Assembly (NCBI GenBank): GCA_023664665.1
Contig: JAMPEY010000012.1
Coordinates: forward strand, 1-64,000
Direction of reading: 5' to 3'
Source of the DNA: Lachnoclostridium sp.
GTDB taxonomy: Bacteria; Bacillota; Clostridia; Lachnospirales; Lachnospiraceae
Length of the DNA stretch: 64,000 nucleotides
Shown here: positions 52,931 through 62,030 of the stretch, one piece after another
Numbering within the stretch: position 1 is the stretch's first letter
Layout of the letters: every line of letters begins with the position of its first letter
Notes under the pieces: model-generated
What the model was told of the DNA's origin: nothing
Database searches by the model: none
Seen by the model: only the letters and a program-made list of their open reading frames with translations
Program-made: the position numbers and the translations under genes

Positions 52931-52979
52931 AAACAAAAACAGCCGTAATCCTTCGGTTCCGTAAAACCTTGGATTTACG
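52931..52979 (-). terminator. Terminator of tRNA-Leu
   Basis: On the minus strand CGTAAATCC pairs with GGATTACG, and a T-rich run (GTTTTTGTTTT) follows. It starts about 17 bases after the tRNA 3' end. Confidence 0.7.
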
Positions 52980-52995
52980 ACTATTCTTTCTCAAC

Positions 52996-53078
52996 TGCCG
53001 GCAGCGGGACTTGAACCCGCACGTGGTTGCCCACAACAGATTTTGAGTCTGCCTCGTCTGCCATTCCGACACGCCGGC
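52996..53078 (-). tRNA. tRNA-Leu (anticodon CAA)
   Basis: On the minus strand an 83-base gene folds as a class II tRNA. The acceptor arms are GCCGGCG and TGCCGGC(A). The anticodon loop is CTCAAAA, giving CAA, which reads UUG. The long variable arm is TTGTGGGCAACCAC, and the T arm contains GGTTCAAGTCC. CCA is not encoded. Confidence 0.93.
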
Positions 53079-53147
53079 ATGAGGAGCGCACCCCAAAATC
53101 GGGAAGCGTCATCTTTGCAACAAAATAAATTCTATCATAGAATCCGA

Positions 53148-53795
53148 TTATTGACAAGAGTTTTTCTGAAATTTATCTCTAAACCTCACCTGCATATATG
53201 CAATAATCTCTTCCACACATCTGTCAAAGCCCAATTTGGAACTGTCAAGGCACAGGTCGTAATTGCGGGCGTCCGTCCACTCGCAGCCGGTATGGTATTT
53301 GTAATACTCAGCCCTGTGCTTATCGGTCTTCTGGATATAGCGCTCGATCTCTTTTTTGCTCATGCTGAGCTTCTTCGCCGCCTGTTCCATACAGAACTCC
53401 CTTGGTGCATGGACGAACACGCTCAAGACATTATCATATTCTTTCAGCACATAATCCGCACATCTTCCGATAATAACGCAGGACTCTTCCTCCGCCAGCT
53501 TGCGTATGATCTTTGCCTGATAGTTAAACAGATTGTCCGTTGAGGTAAAATCATCGCTCTCGGGAGAAATCAGTTCTCCGCTGTAAGCATTTTTTGCAAT
53601 GCGGAACAGTCTGCTGCTCTTTAACTTCTCGTCGGCATTGACAAACAATGCTTCATTGATGCCGCTGTCATCACTGGCAAGTTTCATGAGCTCTTTGTCA
53701 TAATAGTGAATTTTAAGCCTGTCCGCCAACATCTCGCCGACGGTTCTGCCCCCGCTTCCATATTGCCTGGCAATGGTAATAACGATATTGTCCAT
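53148..53795 (-). CDS. Cytidylate kinase-like protein
   Basis: The 215-residue protein has a P-loop-like IARQYGSGGRTVGEMLADRL at 8-27, then YYDKELMKLA and CVIIGRCADYVL, the pattern of the cytidylate-kinase-like family (Pfam AAA-type CMP kinase fold). Members are distinct from Cmk, and their substrate is not established. It stands alone, with tRNA-Leu downstream on the same strand. AAGGGAGGT precedes the ATG. Confidence 0.88.
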   Translation of the reverse strand: MDNIVITIARQYGSGGRTVGEMLADRLKIHYYDKELMKLASDDSGINEALFVNADEKLKSSRLFRIAKNAYSGELISPESDDFTSTDNLFNYQAKIIRKLAEEESCVIIGRCADYVLKEYDNVLSVFVHAPREFCMEQAAKKLSMSKKEIERYIQKTDKHRAEYYKYHTGCEWTDARNYDLCLDSSKLGFDRCVEEIIAYMQVRFRDKFQKNSCQ

Positions 53796-53886
53796 ATTCC
53801 GCTTACCTCCCTTTTTCTAAATAGTTTACACCTAAATCTCCATGATTCATTCCCCGCAATCTCAACATCTCATAAAATAAAGTCCT

Positions 53887-54030
53887 CGGCGTGAGACTTA
53901 GAGTTTCTCCGCGAAGCAGCCCTTCCCAAGCCAATAAATCACCTATGAAAAACGCTTTGCGTTTTTCGGCGTGAAGCTTTAGATTTTCTTAGGCGGCGTT
54001 CTTAGACGCCTTAGAAAATCTCTTCACGCT
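53887..54030. repeat. Palindromic repeat element after livF, with a degenerate tandem copy
   Basis: Arms GCGTGAAGCTTTAGATTTTC (from 53969) and, inverted, GATTTTCTAAGGCG (minus strand, from 54021) form a stem that begins at the livF stop. A hairpin GAAAAACGC-TT..GCGTTTTTC lies at 53947-53967. Bases 53887-53920 look like a worn second copy of the first arm. The plan equals that of the hisG and ackA elements, although the outer arm sequences differ. Confidence 0.65.
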
Positions 54031-54739
54031 ATTCGCCTAAATATGCCTTTTTAATGGCATCATTATGCAGCAGCTCTTCCGCTTTGCCCTCCAGCACGAT
54101 ATTGCCTGTTTCCAATACATATGCCCTGTCCGCAATGGAAAGCGCTTTTTTGGCGTTCTGCTCCACCAAAAGAACCGTGGTTCCTCCTTTGCTGACCTCT
54201 TCGATAATGTTAAATATCTCATTGACAAAGATGGGTGACAGTCCCATGGAGGGTTCATCCATCAAAATCAGCTTAGGATGGGACATTAAAGCCCTGCCCA
54301 TGGCAAGCATCTGCTGTTCTCCTCCGCTTAAAGTTCCCGCCAACTGATTCTGGCGTTCCTCAAGCCTCGGAAATCTCTCAAATACATTTTTCAGGGTATT
54401 TGCAATCTCTTCCTTATTTTTTCGGACATATGCCCCCATCTTAAGATTCTGCAGCACGGACAATTGGGCAAAAACACGCCTGCCCTCCGGCACATGCGCC
54501 ATTCCCATGGACACAATCTTATGCCCCGGAATCTTTGTGATATCCTTTCCCTCAAAGACCACGCTTCCCTCCTTGGGGGCAAGCAGACCCGATATAGTGT
54601 GAAGTATCGTAGTTTTTCCGGCACCGTTTGCACCAATCAGTGCTACAACCTCCCCCTCATCCACATGAAAGGATACACCTTTGATAGCTTGGATTACGCC
54701 ATAATATACTTTTAAGTCATTGACTTCTAACATTGCCAT
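54029..54739 (-). CDS. livF: Branched-chain amino acid ABC transporter ATPase LivF
   Basis: LivF is one of two ATPases powering uptake of leucine, isoleucine and valine. Walker A is GANGAGKTT, the signature is LSGGEQQM, and Walker B is LILMDEPSMG. The 236-residue length is standard. ATG 54739 is preceded by GAGAGGAATC from copy 4 of the RBS-carrying hairpin element. It is the last gene of the liv operon. Confidence 0.96.
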   Translation of the reverse strand: MAMLEVNDLKVYYGVIQAIKGVSFHVDEGEVVALIGANGAGKTTILHTISGLLAPKEGSVVFEGKDITKIPGHKIVSMGMAHVPEGRRVFAQLSVLQNLKMGAYVRKNKEEIANTLKNVFERFPRLEERQNQLAGTLSGGEQQMLAMGRALMSHPKLILMDEPSMGLSPIFVNEIFNIIEEVSKGGTTVLLVEQNAKKALSIADRAYVLETGNIVLEGKAEELLHNDAIKKAYLGE

Positions 54740-54777
54740 GATTCCTCTCATTCCGCCGTGTAAGCGGCATTTTAATC
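54740..54777 (-). repeat. RBS-carrying hairpin element, copy 4 (livF)
   Basis: On the minus strand the copy reads GATTAAAATGCCGCTTACAC, then GGCGGAATGAGAGGAATC and ATG 54739. Its hairpin is GCCG-CTTACA-CGGC; compared with copies 1 and 2 the stem is shortened but preserved. It fills the gap between livG and livF. Confidence 0.83.
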
Positions 54778-54792
54778 TTAAACCGTTTCACG

Positions 54793-55551
54793 CTATTCGC
54801 CCAAATATGCCTTGATCACTTCCGGATTGTTCAACACTTCTGCCGTCTCTCCCTGACAAAGCACGCGGCCGAAGTTTAACACCGTGAGTTTCTCACAGAT
54901 GCCGCTCACAAGCCTCATATCATGCTCAATCAAAAGGATGGTCATATCAAAATTTTCTCTGACAAAGCGAATGGTATCCATCAGTTCCTGCGTCTCATTG
55001 GGATTCATTCCGGCGGCAGGTTCATCCAAAAGCAAAAGTGTCGGTTTGGTGGCAAGAGCTCTTGCAATCTCCAGCTTGCGCTGTTTGCCGTAAGGCAGAT
55101 TGGATGCAAGGATATCCGCCTCTTTGTCCAAATCAAAGACCTTTAAGAGTGCAAGCGCCTCCTCCGTCATCTGCCTCTCTACCTTGAAATACTTGGGAAG
55201 CCTCAGAATGCCTGTCATGGTAGAATAGGCATTATGGTTGTGCAGCCCAACCTTCACATTGTCAATCACGGAAAGTTCTTTAAACAGTCGAATATTCTGA
55301 AAGGTTCTGGCAATGCCCGCCTTGTTGATATCAATGGTTTTGCGTCCCGTGATATCCTGTCCGTTCAGCTTGATAATCCCCTCGTTCGGCTTATAAACAC
55401 CTGTGAGAAGATTGAATATGGTGGTCTTTCCAGCGCCGTTTGGACCAATCAGCCCATAGAGGCAGCCTTTTTCAATCTCAATATTAAAATCATCCACTGC
55501 ACGGAGTCCGCCAAAGGAAATGCTCAAATTTTTTACCTCTAACAAAGCCAT
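54793..55551 (-). CDS. livG: Branched-chain amino acid ABC transporter ATPase LivG
   Basis: The protein has Walker A GPNGAGKTT, a degenerate signature LPYGKQRKLEIARAL and Walker B LLLLDEPAAGMN, the usual LivG features. The 252-residue length is standard. Its ATG overlaps the livM stop by one base, so the two are translationally coupled. Confidence 0.96.
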   Translation of the reverse strand: MALLEVKNLSISFGGLRAVDDFNIEIEKGCLYGLIGPNGAGKTTIFNLLTGVYKPNEGIIKLNGQDITGRKTIDINKAGIARTFQNIRLFKELSVIDNVKVGLHNHNAYSTMTGILRLPKYFKVERQMTEEALALLKVFDLDKEADILASNLPYGKQRKLEIARALATKPTLLLLDEPAAGMNPNETQELMDTIRFVRENFDMTILLIEHDMRLVSGICEKLTVLNFGRVLCQGETAEVLNNPEVIKAYLGE

Positions 55552-56636
55552 CAGTCCTTCGCCTCCTTTGAACCTTTCGCAGAATTTTTCAGTCCCTTAA
55601 TCTTGTTTATCATTTTTTCCCGCCATTCAATACATTTGGGAGCCCAATTAAACAGCATCATAAGAATTAATACAACAGCGTAAATCAACATACGATAATC
55701 ATTTAAACCTCTCAAGAGTTCGGGAAGCAGGGTGAGTATCACAGCGGCAATCATGGAGCCTCTGATGCTTCCGATTCCTCCCAATACCACAAACACCAAT
55801 ATCATAATGGACATATTATAGCCGAAATTCTTGGAGGTAGCTGACAGGATGGACAAATTATGGGCATACAATACGCCTGCCATTCCTGCAAGGGCGGCTG
55901 AGATGGAAAATGCCATAATCTTGTATTTTGTAATGTTAATGCCCACGGACTCCGCTGCAATCACATTGTCGCGGATTGCCATAATGGCGCGCCCGTCCCG
56001 GGAATGAATCAGATTCAAAATGATAAAAAGAGTGATTAAAAGCAGCACTATGCCAATGGTAAAATTGGCGTCTCTGGGAGTGCCTGTGATACCCTGTGCG
56101 CCATTGACAATCAGGATTCCTTCATCAGACAGATTCAAATCCATAGAGTTGGTAAAGGAAATATGGAATCCCCTCTCATCCTTCCCCACATATAAAGTAT
56201 TCACCAGATTTTTAATGATTTCACCAAAGGCAAGGGTGACTATGGCGAGATAATCCCCCTTGAGCCTGAGAACCGGAATTCCAATCAAAATGCCGAACAG
56301 ACCTGCGCACGCCGCACCGATCAAAATGGCAAGGAGAAAGCGAAATGCCGACGGAAAAGCCGTTTCTTTGAGGCAGACGGAGAAAAATGCGCTGGAAAAA
56401 GCGCCCACGCACATAAATCCTGCATGCCCAATACTCAATTCGCCTAAAATGCCCACGGTTAAATTTAAGGATACGGCAAGAATCGCATAGATGCATAAGG
56501 AAACTAAAATTCCCTTAATCAGATTGGATACATTTCCGGTATTTATCAATATCTGCATCACCAAATAAGCACCAATCACAATGCCATAAGTGATAAGACT
56601 GCTCTTCAAATTTTTTGTGAGTTTCATTTTCTTCAT
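55551..56636 (-). CDS. livM: Branched-chain amino acid permease LivM
   Basis: This 361-residue membrane protein has about nine hydrophobic helices and the LivM signature GYLAIVTLAFGEI and MSIMILVFVVLGGIGSIRGS near 280-300. ATG 56636 is preferred to 56657 because GGAGG lies 12 bases upstream of it, while the longer start lies in front of that site. It follows livH. Confidence 0.95.
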   Translation of the reverse strand: MKKMKLTKNLKSSLITYGIVIGAYLVMQILINTGNVSNLIKGILVSLCIYAILAVSLNLTVGILGELSIGHAGFMCVGAFSSAFFSVCLKETAFPSAFRFLLAILIGAACAGLFGILIGIPVLRLKGDYLAIVTLAFGEIIKNLVNTLYVGKDERGFHISFTNSMDLNLSDEGILIVNGAQGITGTPRDANFTIGIVLLLITLFIILNLIHSRDGRAIMAIRDNVIAAESVGINITKYKIMAFSISAALAGMAGVLYAHNLSILSATSKNFGYNMSIMILVFVVLGGIGSIRGSMIAAVILTLLPELLRGLNDYRMLIYAVVLILMMLFNWAPKCIEWREKMINKIKGLKNSAKGSKEAKD

Positions 56637-56656
56637 GGTTGTATGATACCTCCGCA

Positions 56657-57541
56657 TTAAACCTTTTCCTGAACATTCTTGCCCAACAGCCCTGTGGGTT
56701 TAAAGAGTAACACTATAATCAATGCGGCAAACACAATGGCATCCGCCATCTGGGAAGAAATATATGCCCTTCCCATTATTTCGATCACACCTAAAAGGAT
56801 GCCTCCGATAAACGCTCCGGGTATGGAACCGATACCCCCGAACACTGCGGCAACAAACGCTTTGATGCCGGGCATGGAACCGGTATAGGGAGTCAGGGAA
56901 GGATATGCGGAGCACAAAAGTACGCCTGCCACCGCAGCCAGCGCGGAACCGATTGCAAAGGTAAGTGTAATGGTACCGTTTACATTAATTCCCATCAGCT
57001 GAGCCGCTCCCTTATCCTCGGAAACAGCCAGCATCGCCTGACCCGCCTTGGTCTTATTGATAAAGAGCATCAATGCGACAATAATAATGATACAGACAAT
57101 AATCGTCACTATGGTTTCCCCTGTAATCAAAAGCTGCCCGTCAAACAGGCGCAATGGCTTTAATGATACAACAGAGGTAAAAAATTTCGTGTTGGAACCA
57201 AAAATCAACAGCGCCATATTCTGCAGCAGATAGCTGACGCCGATAGCGGTAATCAGCACCGCAAGGGGTGAGGAAGCCATTCTCAAAGGCTTATAGGCAA
57301 CCTTCTCAATCAGCATGCCAAGCAGCGTGCACAGAACCACTGCCGCCAATACCCCCACCGGCACGGGCAGCTTCATAGTATTACAGATGGTAAAAGTGGT
57401 AAATGCTCCCACCATGATAACATCTCCATGTGCAAAGTTTAACATTTTGGCAATGCCGTATACCATGGTATATCCCAGGGCAATCAAGGCATACACACTG
57501 CCAAGACTGATGCCGTTAATAAGATACTGCAGAAAATTCAT
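56657..57541 (-). CDS. livH: Branched-chain amino acid permease LivH
   Basis: The 294-residue membrane protein has about eight helices. NGISLGSVYALIALGYTMVYGIAKMLNFAHGD at the N-terminus and FVAAVFGGIGSIPGAFIGG are LivH signatures. GGAGGG precedes ATG 57541. It is the second gene of the operon after the binding protein. Confidence 0.95.
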   Translation of the reverse strand: MNFLQYLINGISLGSVYALIALGYTMVYGIAKMLNFAHGDVIMVGAFTTFTICNTMKLPVPVGVLAAVVLCTLLGMLIEKVAYKPLRMASSPLAVLITAIGVSYLLQNMALLIFGSNTKFFTSVVSLKPLRLFDGQLLITGETIVTIIVCIIIIVALMLFINKTKAGQAMLAVSEDKGAAQLMGINVNGTITLTFAIGSALAAVAGVLLCSAYPSLTPYTGSMPGIKAFVAAVFGGIGSIPGAFIGGILLGVIEIMGRAYISSQMADAIVFAALIIVLLFKPTGLLGKNVQEKV

Positions 57542-57625
57542 GAGGAATCCCTCCGTTTCCAAACATCATAATTGTCTTTAAGTATAACAGAATGCAGTCA
57601 AGCCCGCAAGTTATTTTCGGTTTTA

Positions 57626-57671
57626 TAAAAAAGAATGAAAAGAGGGCTGCCCAAAATGATAAGGCAACCCC
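57626..57671 (-). terminator. Attenuating terminator between livK and livH
   Basis: On the minus strand GGGTTGCC pairs with GGCAGCCC (hairpin 57644-57671), and TCTTTTCATTCTTTTTT follows. Its position after the binding-protein gene fits partial termination, so more binding protein than permease would be made. Confidence 0.75.
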
Positions 57672-57687
57672 CTTTGGTTACTTTATA

Positions 57688-58950
57688 TTACATTGCTACA
57701 TAAGCGCCATCCTGAATCTTTACAGCCTTGGGAGCCTTGTTGGGCTCGCCGGAAGCATTCCATGTCATGCCTGCGCCGGTCAATCCGTCCAGAGTGATGG
57801 AGGTAATTCCGGTCTTTAAGCCCTCACAGATTTCAGATGTACTCATATCAGGTGTTACACCGCTCTTTTCAATAGCTGCCTTCAATGCATAAACGCCATC
57901 ATAAGCATCTGCCGCAAACTGATTGGGAATTTCGCCATACTTATCCTGATAAGTCTTTACAAACTTCTGGGTCAAATCATCCTTTGCATCTGCTGCGAAA
58001 GGAGTCAGCAGCATAACGCCCTCTGCCAGCTTCGTATCAAAATTCTCTACAGTGAGAATACCGTCCATACCGTCACAGCTGAAGAACTTAGGTGCGTAAC
58101 CCATCTGGTCTGCCTGCTTTAAGATCAAAGCGGATTCCTGATAATAAATAGGTAAAAAGACCAAATCCGCTCCTGCGGACTGTGCTTTCTGAAGCTGTAC
58201 GGAGAAATCCGTATTGCTGTCCGCCGTAAATGCTTCTTGTGCAACAATCTCAAAAGACTGATCCTTAGCGCCCTTTACAAAACTCTCATAGATACCTTTG
58301 GAGTAATCGGTGGAGCTGTCATAAATAATAGCTATCTTTTGAGCAAGTTTCTGCTCGCCGATGTACTGTGCGCTGGCTGCACCCTGATCCGGATCTGAGA
58401 AGCATACACGGAAGCCGTTGTCATACTGTGTGCACTTTACTGCGGAACCGGAAGGAGTCAGCTGGAACATATTATCCCTATAGGTCTCCTCCGATACAGC
58501 AATGGAAGGACCGCTGGTAACTGCACCCAAGACCATCTGTGCGCCCCAATCCTTTACCGTATTATACGCAGAAATAACCTTTTCCGCATCGTGCTCATCA
58601 TCCTCAAACCTCAGCTCCAGCTGATATGACTTGCCGTTTACGGTGACACCGCCGGCTGCATTGATCTCATCTACCGCAATCTGGGCTGCATTACGAACAT
58701 TCAGACCGTATATGGCAGCGCCGCCGGTCAGAGGTCCCATGCCTCCGATCTTGAATACACCGTCAGCAGAAGCGGAAGTACCCGCTCCGGTATTGGATGC
58801 ATCCGTACCTGCTGCAGATTCCTGCGTCTGGGATTCACTCCCGCCTGCGGCGGAGCTTCCCTGTGAGGCATTGTTGTTGCCGCAGCCTGCCATGGCAAGC
58901 ACCATTGCGGAAGCAACTACAACACTTAAAAACTTTTTCATTTTTCTCAT
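57688..58950 (-). CDS. livK: Branched-chain amino acid-binding lipoprotein
   Basis: The signal peptide ends in LAMAGC (lipobox). After a Ser/Gly/Thr linker the type 1 periplasmic-binding fold begins with FKIGGMGPLTGGAAIYGLNV and shows LRFEDDEHDAEKVISAYN and VLGAVTSGPSIAVSE. It captures leucine, isoleucine or valine outside the cell and passes it to LivHMGF. AAGGAGGAGAC precedes ATG 58950. Confidence 0.94.
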   Translation of the reverse strand: MRKMKKFLSVVVASAMVLAMAGCGNNNASQGSSAAGGSESQTQESAAGTDASNTGAGTSASADGVFKIGGMGPLTGGAAIYGLNVRNAAQIAVDEINAAGGVTVNGKSYQLELRFEDDEHDAEKVISAYNTVKDWGAQMVLGAVTSGPSIAVSEETYRDNMFQLTPSGSAVKCTQYDNGFRVCFSDPDQGAASAQYIGEQKLAQKIAIIYDSSTDYSKGIYESFVKGAKDQSFEIVAQEAFTADSNTDFSVQLQKAQSAGADLVFLPIYYQESALILKQADQMGYAPKFFSCDGMDGILTVENFDTKLAEGVMLLTPFAADAKDDLTQKFVKTYQDKYGEIPNQFAADAYDGVYALKAAIEKSGVTPDMSTSEICEGLKTGITSITLDGLTGAGMTWNASGEPNKAPKAVKIQDGAYVAM

Positions 58951-59009
58951 AATTGTCTCCTCCTTTTAGATTGTATACAAATATTATGATATACAATTAT
59001 TACTTATGC

Positions 59010-59038
59010 ATTGTAATCACTCTTGCAGGATTTGTCAA
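59010..59038 (-). promoter_or_regulatory. Promoter of the liv operon
   Basis: On the minus strand TTGACA and TACAAT are separated by exactly 17 bases. It lies in the gap between yajC and livK. A GTATACAA/TTGTATAC-like palindrome (TTGTATACAA at 58971-58980) lies between the promoter and the livK ATG and may be an operator. Confidence 0.8.
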
Positions 59039-59056
59039 TATCTTTATGAAAAGTTT

Positions 59057-59401
59057 TTAAACATCCGCTTTTTCTACCCGGCTGATGGCCGTTTTTTCCA
59101 TAGGAATCCGGCAGTTTTTGTTATTTCCGAATTCCACGATAACCGTGCTGTCTTCATCGGAAATGTCTATCACAATGCCATAAAATCCGGAAGTGGTAAG
59201 TACGCAGTCGCCGGGAGCCAAATCCGCCAGCATGGTATTGAGCCTCTTCTGTTCTTTTTTCTGGGGTCTGATCATAAGAAAATACATGATTACAATCCAT
59301 GCCCCAAACATGACAAACACGCTGACAAGACTGCCCGTTGCCTGTCCGGCCGCCGCTGCATCCGCCACTGTAGCTTCAGCTTCCGTTAACAAAATTCCCA
59401 T
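59057..59401 (-). CDS. yajC: Sec translocase accessory subunit YajC
   Basis: The 114-residue protein has an Ala-rich N-terminus, one membrane helix (about 24-42, VSVFVMFGAWIVIMYFLMI) and the signature RPQKKEQKRLNTMLADLAPGD. YajC associates with SecDF. Its gene usually follows tgt, as here, 230 bp downstream. ATG 59401 follows TGAGGAAA. The gap up to 59631 is AT-rich and holds no gene I can support. Confidence 0.93.
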   Translation of the reverse strand: MGILLTEAEATVADAAAAGQATGSLVSVFVMFGAWIVIMYFLMIRPQKKEQKRLNTMLADLAPGDCVLTTSGFYGIVIDISDEDSTVIVEFGNNKNCRIPMEKTAISRVEKADV

Positions 59402-59631
59402 ATTTTCCTCATTTCTGCGCAGCAACTGGTTGTTTGATTATCCATACACTATCCCGTCCCATCTGTGAATGCCGCGCTGTCACAGATTTCCTCATATGGC
59501 TGTACAAGTATATGGTTATACAAGTAAGTATGATACACAAATTTTTTCATACGCACAAGCTTTTTATAAAAATTTAATATAAGCGGCCGATAAAATTATC
59601 AATTTTAATATAAAATGTATATTATGGCAGC

Positions 59632-60783
59632 TTATAAATGGCATGGCTGATTTTCCGCCATTCCTTCCAGCTTTTTCTTCTTATAGGCGGCAAATCTGCC
59701 CTCGTCCAGAGCATCCCGTATTTCCTTCATCATGGTATTGTAAAAATACAGATTGTGGAGTACGCAAAGCCTCATTCCCAGCATCTCCTTTGCTTTCAAC
59801 AAATGGCGGATATATGCCTTTGAGTATCTTTGACATGCCGGACACATACAGCTTTCCTCAATAGGGCTGTCATCCAATTCATATTTTGCATTAAACAAGT
59901 TGACTCTGCCATGATTGGTATACAGATGACCGTGCCTGCCGTTTCGGGAAGGATATACGCAGTCAAAAAAATCAATGCCCCGCTCCACGCCCTCTAAAAT
60001 ATTGGCAGGGGTCCCCACGCCCATCAGATAGGTAGGTTTTTCCAGAGGAAGATATGGCACTACCTCCTCCAAAACATGATACATCTCCTCATGGCTCTCA
60101 CCTACCGCAAGTCCGCCCACCGCATATCCGTCCAAATCAAGTTCACTGATTTGCTTTGCATGTTCAATGCGGATATCGTCATATACCGCTCCCTGGTTAA
60201 TGCCAAAGAGAAGCTGTTTGGGATTGACCGTATCTTCCAGAGCATTCAGGCGCTTCATCTCATCCTGACATCTTTTCAGCCATCTGGTGGTGCGCTCCAC
60301 GGAAGCCTGCACATATTTTTTATCCGCCCTGCTGGGAGCGCACTCGTCAAACGCCATTGCAATGGTGGAGCCCAGATTAGACTGTATCTGCATGCTTTCT
60401 TCCGGACCCATAAATATTTTATGCCCGTCGATATGGGAGTTGAAGTACACGCCCTCCTCCTTGATTTTGCGAAGCTTTGCCAAAGAAAATACCTGGAATC
60501 CACCGGAATCCGTAAGGATCGGTTTATCCCAGGACATAAATTTATGGAGCCCTCCCAATTGCTTGATCACCTTGTCGCCGGGGCGTACATGCAGATGATA
60601 AGTGTTGGACAGCTCCACCTGTGTCCCTATCTGCTCCAAATCGGCAGAGGACACTGCCCCCTTAATGGCGGCAACCGTGCCCACATTCATAAAGACAGGG
60701 GTTTGTATTGTGCCATGTACCGTGTGCATCTCGCCTCTCTTGGCTCTTCCCTCCTGCTTTAAGATATGATATATGGAACTCAT
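59632..60783 (-). CDS. tgt: tRNA-guanine transglycosylase Tgt
   Basis: Tgt exchanges guanine for a queuosine precursor at tRNA position 34. Signatures are DSGGFQVFSL near 92-101, DECAPSRAD, GGLAVGE and the nucleophile region FDCVYPSRNGRHG. Zinc ligands are in CMCPACQRYSKAY with a later His. The 383-residue length is standard. It starts just after the VanY-type gene (GGGAGGAA). Confidence 0.97.
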   Translation of the reverse strand: MSSIYHILKQEGRAKRGEMHTVHGTIQTPVFMNVGTVAAIKGAVSSADLEQIGTQVELSNTYHLHVRPGDKVIKQLGGLHKFMSWDKPILTDSGGFQVFSLAKLRKIKEEGVYFNSHIDGHKIFMGPEESMQIQSNLGSTIAMAFDECAPSRADKKYVQASVERTTRWLKRCQDEMKRLNALEDTVNPKQLLFGINQGAVYDDIRIEHAKQISELDLDGYAVGGLAVGESHEEMYHVLEEVVPYLPLEKPTYLMGVGTPANILEGVERGIDFFDCVYPSRNGRHGHLYTNHGRVNLFNAKYELDDSPIEESCMCPACQRYSKAYIRHLLKAKEMLGMRLCVLHNLYFYNTMMKEIRDALDEGRFAAYKKKKLEGMAENQPCHL

Positions 60784-60784
60784 A

Positions 60785-61843
60785 TCATAATTCCTCCCAG
60801 AATTCTTCTAAAGTCATGTCATTTTCCGTAATCACCGTAGCTGCCTCTATGCCTACATAGCGGAAATGCCAAGGTTCATACTTCACTCCCGTAATATACT
60901 CCTTCTCCTTTGGATAACGCAGGATAAATCCGTATTTATAGCTGTTCTTCGCAAGCCAGATTCCTTCCTTTGTATCTTCAAAATCTTCGGTAAGATCGTG
61001 ATGTGTATCGCAGACAATGTCAAGGGCAAGCCCCAGCTGATGCTCGCTGGAGCCCGGAACCTGAACTCTCCTGCTGGAAAGCTGGAAGGCTTCCACATAA
61101 GAAAACCCCTGTTTCATGTAAGATACCATGTGCTGGTCAATAAGCACCTGCTGGTATTCCAAATCGCGATAGGAAGAACATGGTTTTAAGTAAAGTCCCT
61201 CCTTCGCTGCCGCTTCCAGCATATCGTTATAGTCATCCAAAATGCGGGAATCGCACTGTTTAATACCGTTCAATGTCTTGATATTTTCCTTCGGGAAAGT
61301 ATAATCATCGGGGATGGAATGCTGTTTATTGACCAAGATGAGCCGCCAATCATCCTTGGAAAAATTTTCGGAAATCTTTAAGTCATCCTCCGGCCGTTTT
61401 GCTGCCGATTCCCCCTGTTCTCTGTTCTGCTCCTCTTCCAAAGCTCTCATCTGCTCTTCGTTCAGATAAGCATGGTCAAACTCTTCGGAAAAACTTTCCA
61501 AAATATCCTCATCCACAATGGATTCCGCCTCCGATATGTCAAGCTTAGGTTCGCTTGCCAGAAAGATATCGTCATGCATTTCCAAATCCAGAGAGCCGAT
61601 GCCGTCCCCGTTATCCGAAGAAATAAACAAAGGAAAGGAAAAGCTGCTGTAAACCGTAAAAAGGCAGAACATCATGGCAAGCATGGCAAAACGCTTCCCG
61701 TTTCCCCTAATATAATAAAGCACATGAAAAAAGAACATACTGACAAACAGTACGGGAATCACCAGATAACTGCATATTCTGTTTTTTCTGCCGAACTTAA
61801 AAAGCCGCTTTTTAACCCGCTCTTTTAATGTTTTTTCATTCAT
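60785..61843 (-). CDS. VanY-type D-alanyl-D-alanine carboxypeptidase
   Basis: The N-terminal region has helices near 28-46 and 50-70, followed by an acidic linker (about 80-170). The catalytic VanY domain (about 190-350) has SSEHQLGLALDI with the zinc His and Asp and EPWHFRYVG with the Glu and second His. It would trim the terminal D-Ala from peptidoglycan stems outside the cell. Resistance genes are absent, so a housekeeping role is likely. ATG 61843 is chosen as the start nearest the membrane segments. Confidence 0.9.
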   Translation of the reverse strand: MNEKTLKERVKKRLFKFGRKNRICSYLVIPVLFVSMFFFHVLYYIRGNGKRFAMLAMMFCLFTVYSSFSFPLFISSDNGDGIGSLDLEMHDDIFLASEPKLDISEAESIVDEDILESFSEEFDHAYLNEEQMRALEEEQNREQGESAAKRPEDDLKISENFSKDDWRLILVNKQHSIPDDYTFPKENIKTLNGIKQCDSRILDDYNDMLEAAAKEGLYLKPCSSYRDLEYQQVLIDQHMVSYMKQGFSYVEAFQLSSRRVQVPGSSEHQLGLALDIVCDTHHDLTEDFEDTKEGIWLAKNSYKYGFILRYPKEKEYITGVKYEPWHFRYVGIEAATVITENDMTLEEFWEEL

Positions 61844-61955
61844 CTGACATGCCTCGTTTATCAACTGCCAAAGGCAGAAATTTCCCTAATATAAACTATC
61901 TCAGTGTTATCATAACACATATTTTTATTTTACGCACTATTTTTCTTAAAAAAAG

Positions 61956-61984
61956 TTGCCAATTTCTTCTTCTTTCGTTATAAT
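61956..61984 (+). promoter_or_regulatory. Promoter of aroC
   Basis: TTGCCA (61956-61961) and TATAAT (61979-61984) are separated by 17 bases, about 45 bases upstream of the aroC start. Confidence 0.8.
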
Positions 61985-62030
61985 TTGAGAATAAATACTT
62001 GCATGATACGGTGCGGAAATGAGGTTTGGC

